Positions 56,425 through 64,000 of a DNA stretch of 64,000 nucleotides are shown here, piece after piece. The position numbers were made by a program, and so were the translations under genes. Below the pieces are notes generated by a model, which ran no database searches, was not told the origin of the DNA, and saw nothing but the letters and a program-made list of their open reading frames with translations. Location: positions 4,464,001 to 4,528,000 of the forward strand of contig CM074179.1 in assembly GCA_037179385.1 (NCBI GenBank), written 5' to 3'. The stretch is from Holothuria scabra. Taxonomy: Eukaryota; Echinodermata; Holothuroidea; Aspidochirotida; Holothuriidae. Position 1 is the stretch's first letter, and each line of letters begins with the position of its first letter.

Positions 56425-56456
56425 CTGTGGCAAAAACTGCCAACCCTGGTCGAGGG

Positions 56457-58340
56457 TTCGCCTCCTTGATGCTGACGGGAAGACTTCCTCCTTTTTCCTT
56501 GGGCGAGAGAGGCACTGTGCCGAGGAAAAGGCGATTCGCTCTGTCCGCGACCCCACTGGGTCCATTGTTAGCACTACCCATGATATTTTGAATGTTTTTC
56601 ATGGCTTCTACTCATCTTTGTTTACATGTGATGACAGTATCGATTTGGATAAGCAGTCTGTTCTCTTAGAGGCGGCTGACAATTGACAAGGCATCGGCTG
56701 ATCACCTCGAGGGCCCCATTGAGCTTGTGGAAGGTCATCCGTATGAGTTTCATAGTAAATTTTGGGGTCTCGGCCCGTAGCTGGTTCATATGTACGGTGA
56801 GACTTTCTCCCGGGGTCTCCTGTCCCCTTCTCAGAGGACCGGTATTGTCATCTTGCTACCCAAGGGTGTGGATCCCTTAAACCCTGCCTGTAGAAGACCC
56901 ATTAGTCTCCTCACCTGCGACTATAAGATTCTTGCTTAAGTCGTTCAGCTGAGATTGGCCACTGTTATGTCCAAGCTTAGCAATGAATACCAAATGTGTT
57001 CCGTGCCGAGATCTATTCACTCTAATTTGTTCCTTTGTCGTGACATTTGACGAAGTGAACTGGATCTGCAGTCGTGTGTTAAAAATGGTCCCCCGAGTGA
57101 ACAGGGTGGCGATTTCTAGGGGAGTCCGACAGGGCCGTCCCTGTCCTTCGATGTATTATTTATTGAGCCTCAAGCCCGGCTCATTGCCAAGACCCAGAAT
57201 ATCCGGGGTTTGACCCTCCCGGGGAGTGGGGGTAAGGTCGGCAAGCTTTTGCAATATGCTGACGATGCCACGTGCGTTCAACCTTTTTACGAGCGCCACC
57301 GGACCAACGGTCAATTTGTGTAAAACTAAGGGGCTGAGATTGAGGGGATTTGCATGAAGGAAAGTACCGGCTAATAGTGTGTGGAGTGATGACTGTATTA
57401 AAAAACTGGGGTGTCGTTTGGGGGCGGGCGGTGGTGAGTAATTGGACGGACAATTGGCTCCAGTTGTCAATGCGGTGACGTATTCCCTCTTCTATTTTCT
57501 GGCACCGGTTTTTCCGGTCCCGGAAAAAATTGTTCGGGACCTCAATTCGGCGGTTCTTAAATTTATCTGGTCAGGGGGAACTGACCTTGTTGCCAGGAGT
57601 GAATTTATCTGGTCAGGGGGAACTGACCTTGTTGCCAGGAGTGAATTTATCTGGTCAGGGGGAACTGACCTTGTTGCCAGGAGTGTTGTAGTTGAGTAAA
57701 TTGGATGGGGTTTTGATCTTGATTGTCTCAAGGAAAACATGTGCGCTTTATTTATTAGGCCAGTTTTACCGGCTTTGAGGGGTGAGCTTAGTAATTCCTA
57801 CTTGTTTCTAATTCGATATTTTACTGCTTGTCGTATGAGGCGGGTTCGCCACGTTTTTCGGGACTGGCCCCGCACTTATGATGTCCTTCTGTGAGTGTAC
57901 GCCGCAGCCCGACGTTTGTTGGGGACCACTTCGATTTTAATCCGGATTTCTTTATTCTTGGTGTCCCCTCCCCTAGTGTCTCCCGATGGGTTTTGGGGAG
58001 GGCGTGGTTCCTCTTCGTTGCCTGTAGGCACGTTATGTGGAAGTGTCGTTGTATTCACATGTACGAGGGAAGGTTGCTGGATATCGGGGAGGTTATAAAG
58101 TGGGTTTACCGAGAGGTTACTGGTAGGGTTGAGGCTGACTTTCGCCGCGTACGGAGGGCCAAATTCTTGGCAATGTGGGTCACTGGGACTTCGTTTGTCT
58201 CCATTGTTAACAGTAAATTGTGTTTTTGTTTGCAAAGGCCTAGTCCCTCGGTCCCTCGGTCGTTTTGGTATCAATTGAAAGTTCTCCAGTTTCCTCGTCT
58301 TTTTCAAACCGATTTTTCTCCTGTTAGTCCGTAGGCTGCA
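56457..58340 (+). pseudogene. LINE-B ORF2, RT and C-terminus
   Basis: It resumes after the hAT element with RLLDADGKTSSFFLGRERHC and RDPTGSIVSTTHDILNVFHG (linker). Then come SPSQRTGIVILLPKGVDPLN, RRPISLLTCDYKIL, motif B GVRQGRPCPSMYYLLSLKPG (about 57120) and motif C LQYADDATCVQPF (about 57255, YADD intact). Motif A is not seen; about 100 residues before motif B are lost. The block IRDLNSAVLKFIWSGGTDLV follows with an in-frame triplication. The end reads MYEGRLLDIGEVIKWVYREV and VEADFRRVRRAKFLAMWVTG, matching 44535-44690. Stops and shifts are frequent. Confidence 0.8.
57559..57684 (+). repeat. 42-bp unit, three in-frame copies
   Basis: AATTTATCTGGTCAGGGGGA and the rest of a 42-bp unit occur three times head to tail (57559, 57601, 57643) with no difference except the first base. 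Each encodes (K/E)FIWSGGTDLVARS. Confidence 0.97.
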
Positions 58341-58567
58341 CTTTTCATAGTGCATAATGTTTTCGTATTCCGTCCAGTTATGAACTGAGGAGTCATTTTG
58401 TCATGTACATAAGCTGTTGTTTCTTCTTTTGTCATTTGCTTGTCCAGTAATTTGTTTCTTTGTCGCTGCTGGTGAAGGTGCACCTTCTCTATGTTATTAT
58501 CCTTGGAAATAGTACATTATATATATATGGTACATGTTCAAAAGAGATGAAATACATTTGAAAGAAA
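58341..58567 (+). other. LINE-B 3'UTR
   Basis: Non-coding, T-rich, with a short (TA)n (about 58514-58526). The start resembles 44741-44770. The 3' end probably lies just before the LINE-C 5'UTR at 58568. Confidence 0.45.
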
Positions 58568-58959
58568 AGTATCTGTTCTTTTTCCGAGGAGAGCAGACGT
58601 GTTTTTCTCTCTCTCTCAGTGCTACTAATCTCATTGGAATTCTCAGTGAATACAACTATTGTTGACTGAATCAGCCTAAAGGCTAAAGCAGCAGATGTCG
58701 TCGCTGGAACTTTAACCCTCATTTGGTATTTTCGAATTTCTTGCGAATGTTGGTGTGAAAGTATAGGTTCTGCTGGCGTTGCAGGCACTCCCGGGAAGGG
58801 AGTTCGACCTGACTTTGTTGCCCTGAAGAAATCGAATTAGCCGGCTGTGACAAGTTCTGACGCAGCAACGGTACGCTTCGTTCTTGGCGAATATGGCAGA
58901 GTCATATGTGGGCGTTTCGTAACTTACTAGGGACGGGAAGGCCTCTTCACCAGGACACG

Positions 58960-59740
58960 AAAATATATAATGGCTCTGAAGGAAGACATCCCTTCGTCCA
59001 CTAAACTCGCTTGCAGAGGTTGATGGGTCAGGTACTTTGGCCAACCGATCACGTGCCTCGGGTGTGGGGATAAGGGTCACTTGGCGAGCGGATGCCAGAA
59101 GATCAGGTGTTTCCGGTGCCTTGAAGTGGGCCATGTGGCAAACGAGTGTAACGAAGGGGCATACTTTCCAGCAGTCCCCAATCTCCTTCACCAACAGAGT
59201 AGCTGGTCCAAGTACAGCGTGGACAAAGAGCGGTGCCCAGTTCGAGAAGGCAAAGGAGACCGACGCCCGCAATAAGGACGACGTGACAAAAGGTGAAGTG
59301 GTGGTTGACAACGCAGGTGTTGCTGGTGGCGGAGGACGGAGTGCGCCGAAAACGGGGGCTGTTGCAGGGAAGGTGGCCGTGGTTGAGGAGGGGGGTGAGT
59401 CGGGGATGAAAGAAGGTATGGGGGGGGGGTTGGGGTAAGAGTTGGCGGAGCCCTTAGAGGCGAGGGGACGGGAAAGGGGGAGGGAAGGTAGTTTGGCAGG
59501 TCCCAGAGGCATGGGGAGTTGCCGAAGGCGGAGGCCTGACACTGGCAGGCACGGGGCCGGCAGGGATGGGACTGTGGAGGGAGGCGGGAAAGGAAGCGGC
59601 GAGGGGATCGAGGAGGGCAGCGGGGAGGTTGTGGTAGTACATGAGAGCCCCATGGACTGGGCCAAGGAAGTTGAAGCTAGTAGACTGATCGAAGCCTGGG
59701 AGTCTCCCAGTGATAACCAGTATTTTCAGGGGCGTTGAGC
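58960..59740 (+). pseudogene. LINE-C ORF1 (CCHC gag-like)
   Basis: In shifting frames: MALKEDIPSSTKLACRG (58971, matching the KKDIPSVLFIGG block of LINE-A), then RYFGQPITCLGCGDKGHLAS. Two CCHC knuckles are seen, CLGCGDKGHLASGC (about 59055) and CFRCLEVGHVANEC (about 59109). The third is not recognisable. The tail is Gly/Glu-rich and ends near ESPMDWAKEVEASRLIEAWE (about 59650-59700). The N-terminal half before 58960 is too decayed to read. RNA binding is inferred from the knuckles. The antisense strand also shows a long Pro/Ser-rich frame, which is a shadow. Confidence 0.7.
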
Positions 59741-60289
59741 TGGCTTCTTGACCTTCCAGCTCGTCGCAGTCCGCTATGGAGTTGGACAGTCAAGGTTTCC
59801 TTGCAGTGGAGGCTCAGTCTCGCAGTCGGAGGACGGCCAGCCAAACATGAGAAGGAGGGGGTTGATCTAGCCTGCAGCATCACACGCAAGTGTAACATTA
59901 AGAAGATTGCATATCGGGCTGCGAAACTAACTGTTCGGAGACATTCGACAGCTACGAGTTGTACTGCAGGCACGTGGTAGGGACACACGACCACACCTCC
60001 CCGCCCCCTCCAGTCGTGACAAGTTTCGTGCAATAACCCCCAAGAGTGGTGCCAACACTTGGCCAGTAAGCTCCCCCGTTTTGTACCTCAACATTACATT
60101 TTAATTACAATGTTGACGTTTTAAAATTTCACAGAGGGAGTGAGGAGGCAGGGTCTTTGTTTCGACCAACCCTTCAGCCCACTCTGCTGGGGTGGGCGTT
60201 GCACTTAGCCCGAAATTTACTTGCACTGTTAGTCAGTGTCGGCGCGACCTTGAAGGCAGGCTTATTTCGTGTTGAGCAATTCCAAGCTT

Positions 60290-60620
60290 CGGCTGTGTAA
60301 TGTATACGCGCAAAACGTCCCTTCCCACAGGCGCACGTTTTTTTCAGAATCTTAGTTACTTTGTCCATGGGCCCGAGCCTGTCCTCCTGGCCGGGGACTT
60401 TAATTGTATTTTCAGGAATGTTTCTACTAATACTTCTTGGTTTATTGGGAGGGGGAGATCTACAGATCTTTCTCCCTTCGAGATCCCTCCCCCCCCCCCC
60501 ACCTCAGTATGTCCGACCTTGTTGTTCATTCACTTTCGTTCTCCGCCCATTACCTGTTTTAAGGACTCTCGGGCCCGGGCTGGGGCGTTTGAAAGTGAAA
60601 TATTTTTCTTGATAACGACG
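60290..60620 (+). pseudogene. LINE-C endonuclease fragment
   Basis: It reads CNVYAQNVPSHRRTFFQNLS, YFVHGPEPVLLAGDFNCIFR and NVSTNTSWFIGRGRSTDLSP, the central GDFN part of an APE-type endonuclease in the same style as LINE-A and -B. The first motif (N, E) and the SDH end are not in frame. A 12-C run (60488-60499) disturbs the reading. Confidence 0.75.
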
Positions 60621-60899
60621 TATTTTGTACCAATTTTTAAAACCTTTACCCACTGTGGAGTACTCTAAAGCCAGGGTTTGCTTCCATTGTGGATTTGTGG
60701 GAAAGTTGGCATGGCGTACGCTTGGCCAGGGAGAGACGGGAGCGTCTTCAGAGTCTCAAGTCTAGTTGTATTTCTGGCGACGATGTCGGGTTGGCGCGGA
60801 TCCCCGACGAGCAGAGGAGAGAGCCCTGGTGAGGTCAAGGGAACGTTACCTCGAGCAGGGGGAGAAGCCTTCTTTTTTCAGCAGGAGCGACACGCTGTG

Positions 60900-61617
60900 C
60901 CGAATCAAAAGCAATTAGCTCTATCCAATTGCCTGACGGCTCAATTTCTAATGTCCAGAATGATACTGAAAATGCTTTTGATGACTTTTATACTCATCTT
61001 TTTGCTAATAACCATACTGCTGATGTTGAGGCTCAAGATTCATCTTTTAAATTGTGTCACGATTCATTGGACGCCTCAACCGTCCAGGACCTGGAAGCCC
61101 CTTCACTTTACTAGAAATAAAACCGGCCCTTTTAGGCATCTCGTCCAATAAGTCCCCGGGAATCGATGGCCTGCCCCCAGAATTTTATAGAAAGATTTTG
61201 GATTTACTTGGGCCTGACCTTCGAGGTTTTTTCCCATATCTTTACCTATCACATTCACAGAAAACAGGTCAGGAAGGGCGATCCTTTAAATCCAGCTAAT
61301 CGCCGCCCTATCTCCCTTTTCTTTCCAAGATGCTGCAGGCTCGGTTATCAAAAGTACTTCCCCATTTAATTAACGAGTGTCAAACGTGTGGCATTCCCGA
61401 CCGTTCGATTGATCACAATCTGTTTATTGTTCGTGATATCTGTGCTCGATCAAGAGAAAGCTTTTGATAAAGTTGATTGAGGGTTCTTATGCGATTCAAT
61501 TTTGGTGAGAATTTTTGTAAATGGATTCGCAATATTACCAGTCGTATTTTGAATTGACTAAAGATGTGCATATTGAGAGGGGAGTGCGGAAGGGCTGCCC
61601 CTCTCTCCACTTTTACA
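60900..61617 (+). pseudogene. LINE-C linker and RT fragment
   Basis: It has an LPDGSISNVQNDTENAFDDF linker. Then come LLGISSNKSPGIDGLPPEFY (the RT start, GxDGxPxEFY), SHSQKTG and GDPLNPANRRPISL. KMLQARLSKVLPHLINECQT and DHNLFIVRDICARSR follow. Motif A is broken (EKAFDKVD in a shifted frame, about 61455), and motif B begins RGVRKGCPSL (about 61579). The element ends there at the hAT border, so the catalytic YADD part is missing from the window. Confidence 0.75.
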
Positions 61618-63040
61618 CAGAGATGCCAGCAATTACGATTTCGCCATTACGATGATGTGTCAAAAGATTACGATATCCGTAGGAAAACGGTGTCTATTTA
61701 TTTACGTTTTGCACGTAAAACAAGGAGTATTCAAAAAGGATGCTTGAAATTGAGTAACTTGTGTTGTATAGCATACCTGAAATGCTGGAAAATATTCGTT
61801 TCCTGCGTTGTTTATCCTTGGCTCTTTTCCTTTGTTGGCTAAGTAGAACAAGGGGTATTAAAACGTCTGGGTAAAAAACAGAAATAAAGGTTGTGCATAG
61901 TAATACTAACGATCGAAGGAGCGTCAGTTTACTTCTTCATTGATAATCCTTGGTCGCCGTATAAACTTTGTGGATTGCTATACGCACTGTACTGTGTTAC
62001 CAGTTTACTTACGTGTGCACATAAAAGTTCTGTGCTGTGTAGTGAGTACAGTCGCGAGCATGAACATTAGAAGGATGCACTCCTATTGTCGTACGGCAAA
62101 TAGATGTAGGCCTTACGATACAGGTGTGTTCTGTGCGAACTTTGCGACTGCACGAGAAATGGGAACGCAGTTGTATGGATCAGTGCACAGCACTGGCATG
62201 TCAGTGTTCCGAGTGACGGGCTAACCAACGTTATCAATTCCGAATAATGGATAATCAAAGACAGAAATCGTCAGAGGGTAGTTCGAAGATAGGAGCCAAA
62301 AAGAGGACTGAAACTGTGGGCCAGAAATACAAGGACGCCTACAGCGTGGAGTGGTCATTAAGAAGTCACAGAAGGGCGATACCTACGCCTTTTGTAACAG
62401 TTGCACGATGGATTTTTCCGTGTCACATGGGGGAAGGTATGATTGTATGAAGCATATTTCTACAGAACGTCACCGCAGGAACAGTGCGAGTATCAATTCA
62501 AATTAAAAAAATCTTGATTTTGTTTCGAGGGAATCACAGTTTGAAGGGATTAATGCAGAGATTATGTTTTACAACCTTGTGGTCCAACAAAGGCATCGGC
62601 GATATTGAATACTGAGATGATGACAGCGGTATCATAACACAGTATATGAAGACCCTGTCGTTGTAAGGTATTTTAATAACACTTCTGGCAAGGTTGACTG
62701 TGTACAGCTAAATTCTTGATGCAGAACTTAATAACCGAGAAATACATAAGAATAAAGGTGTAGCCACACATATACCATGTTGGTTGTGCAAGCCATCTTA
62801 TGGCACTAGCAGCCAAAAAAGCAACAAAGCATTTGCCATGTTCAGTTATGATGTCCTTGTAGACATATACTTCTACTTAGTTCATTGCGAAACACATCTC
62901 TTGCAAGGTAAAGAAATGAAGAAGATCCTGAAACATTTACAGACTCTTTGGCTTTCCCTGGGACATTGGCTTAGCAAGACTTATTGACCAGTGGGATCCT
63001 TTACAACAGTTTTTAGAAGGGGAGCTTCAATTTCTGACTT
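61618..63040 (+). pseudogene. hAT transposase relic with BED-like finger
   Basis: CAGAGATGCCAGCAATTACG at 61618 looks like a hAT left terminus. An N-terminal region starts at MDNQRQKSSEGSSKIGAKKR (62247) and continues in two frames to YKDAYSVEW and KKSQKGDTYAFCNSCTMDFS, then VSHGGRYDCMKHISTERHRR, a BED-like Cys2-His2 finger. After a large deletion come GCASHLMALAAKKATKHLPC (about 62786), VLVDIYFYLVHC and KKILKHLQTLWLSLGHWLS (62920-62985). These resemble the CHL...LLVDI and TRWLSL blocks near the end of hAT-type transposases. The D-D-E core is mostly absent. No right end or duplication was found in the window. It may also be a relative of the same hAT as at 55042, but the termini differ. Confidence 0.7.
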
Positions 63041-63439
63041 ATTGCATTTCATGTAGAACTAATATCCTATGATCTGAACATCTTTGGTGCTTTGTTTACA
63101 TTTTTTTCTTCAGTTTTATGGGTTTTTTTTCTCAGTGTAACTGCGGTGTGGGCCTGTCAATTCTAGTTCTGATGTTTTAAAAAGATATGCTGGTGGAATT
63201 TAGCATAGACAACTTGTAGCCAAATACCATGATTTTTGGGAGATCATTATTTGATTCCATGAATGTATTCCATAAAAGTATGGCCCCTGTAAGCTGGGGA
63301 TTGTAGAATATGCCCACATTATTTCCCGCCTATCGTAAGAGGAGACTAAAGGGAAACCAAACTTGAACTTGAACCATACATGGAAATAAGTTAACACTGA
63401 ACTTTTTATCGCTGACTGACACTATATTTAATATAACAC
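63041..63439. other. Non-coding
   Basis: AT-rich, no supported frame. CCCATTATTTCCCGCCTATC-like sequence and T runs only. It may contain the end of the hAT relic. Confidence 0.35.
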
Positions 63440-63795
63440 ATTCGTGTTGGGTAGGGCGTTACACTGCATCCGGTTGTGGAATTTGTGTAAACGTGGGAAT
63501 AATAAGGTTACCCTTTGCCACAACTGCCTCCGGGGCTCCCTTGGGCAAGGTCTTCCTGTGTATTTGCCCATTCTTTTAACGTGTTGTGGCCTTCGGGCGT
63601 GGTGATCTTTGTTTTTGTTGTTTGAGGTCTGGTGTGGGAGGGTGGTTGTTGTTGGGTTGGTGGGCGTTTCCGTTTCTGACAGACCTTTTTGTACCGTGCT
63701 TTGTGTGTGGTTGGTTGACGGTTAGCGTTTGTGTTTTCGTCCGGCCGGATTTAGTTCATACGTGCCTGTTTCTATGTACGTTTTTAAAAGACACA
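63440..63795 (+). mobile_element. LINE-A-like 3'UTR and tail
   Basis: The G/T-rich body ends GTGCCTGTTTCTATGTACGT followed by TTTTAAAAG, the same subtype of terminal tail as at 800-826. No coding part is attached. The left border is uncertain. Confidence 0.6.
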
Positions 63796-64000
63796 CAGTC
63801 GTGTTGGTTCGTCGTTAAATCTTATCTAGCTCCATAAATGTATTTTAGGCCTATGTATAAAGACTACCCTTCTCTAATGTATTCTCTTTACTCCTGCTCA
63901 ATATTTCTTAAAAAAATCTACTCATAAAGCAAAGGTGATCAAGCAGCTCCAAACTTTTTTGTTTACTAAGCATTTCTTAAAGAAAAGTGTGTCCTCAATA
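63796..64000. other. Unassigned window end
   Basis: AT-rich sequence with no recognised feature. Confidence 0.3.

Larger units (their letters stand above)
55042..56448. mobile_element. Non-autonomous hAT element with 8-bp TSD
   Basis: The same 8 bp (GTCGAGGG) stand at 55034-55041 and 56449-56456, directly flanking CAGGGTTGG at the left and its inverse CCAACCCTG at the right. The ends form imperfect inverted repeats of about 70 bp rich in GGTAAAAAC units. Eight-bp duplications and CAGGG termini are hAT hallmarks. No transposase is inside; the 1407 bp hold simple repeats and a Penelope-like fragment. Confidence 0.9.
58568..61617 (+). mobile_element. LINE-C remnant
   Basis: This is a third LINE family. 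Its 5'UTR-like start (CTGTTCTTTTTCCGAGGAGA, then GCAGACGTGTTTTT) aligns with the LINE-A 5'UTR (CTGGTCTTCGTCGAGAGCGG ACGTG...). ORF1 knuckles, an endonuclease trace and RT blocks follow in order. It is cut at 61618 by a hAT left end. Confidence 0.65.

Noticed and set aside
58568..58580. A second U2-like match (AGTATCTGTTCTT), tempting as the right half of a U2 target flanking LINE-B.
   Set aside because: The bases align with the LINE 5'UTR start (AGTTCTGGTCTTCGTC...GGACGTG), so they are better explained as the beginning of LINE-C; a 13-nt match within U2 is also not rare by chance.
58712..59665. A 317-residue minus-strand Pro/Ser-rich frame.
   Set aside because: It is the antisense shadow of LINE-C ORF1; composition follows from the Gly/Glu-rich sense tail and no domain is visible.
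1..64000. tRNA, rRNA or intact host protein genes.
   Set aside because: None could be supported by reading; every substantial frame belongs to a transposable element or to the decayed unnamed family.

Overview
The window looks like animal (metazoan) nuclear DNA made almost entirely of transposable elements. Evidence: APE-endonuclease LINEs with CCHC gag-like ORF1 proteins, a DIRS retrotransposon with a tyrosine recombinase, a Penelope-like GIY-YIG fragment, hAT DNA transposons, a Ty3/Gypsy integrase relic, and no prokaryotic-style operons. I see no intact host gene, rRNA or tRNA. The mix suits an aquatic invertebrate, but the species cannot be read from the sequence.

From 1 to about 30.8 kb there is a nested stack of one LINE family, here called LINE-A (Tx1/L1-like: ORF1 with CCHC knuckles; ORF2 with APE endonuclease, RT and a C-terminal C-x3-C...H-x4-C motif; a conserved 3' tail and no poly(A)). 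Host copy H (+) starts near 1192. Its 5'UTR is split by minus-strand copy M (1267-9557), which itself holds minus-strand copy N (1969-4150, 17-bp target duplication) and plus-strand copy P (4188-9010). Copy H resumes at a (TGTGC)18 tract and is split again in ORF2 by copy Q (9-bp duplication). Copy Q is split in its 5'UTR by copy R (8-bp duplication), and copy R is split by a 5-kb DIRS element (14995-20025). Copy H ends at 26276 against minus-strand copy S (26277-30667).

From 30.8 to 38.7 kb are a decayed copy of an unnamed gene family (31141-32101), non-coding DNA, an ORF1 fragment, and a minus-strand I/Nimb-like LINE with endonuclease, RT and an RNase H remnant. That LINE carries an 84-bp LINE-A insertion with a 14-bp duplication. 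Copy T (38835-43419) is a full-length LINE-A, flanked by a 9-bp duplication, inserted in the RT of a second LINE family (LINE-B).

From 43.4 to 64 kb are LINE-B fragments (ORF2 end, ORF1, endonuclease, RT) and a 7-kb stretch holding a second, larger copy of the unnamed family (49.2-52.0 kb; motif GDGT, C-terminal zinc knuckle). A 1.4-kb non-autonomous hAT element with a perfect 8-bp duplication contains a Penelope-like fragment and a hammerhead-like motif. A third LINE family (LINE-C) is cut by a hAT transposase relic, and a last LINE 3' end closes the window.

Every coding region has frameshifts, stops or deletions, so no element here looks autonomous as it stands. The main points of interest are the self-nesting with readable duplications, the DIRS insertion that can be compared with its empty site, the unnamed GDGT family, and a 20-nt perfect match to U2 snRNA at the start of LINE-B ORF1.
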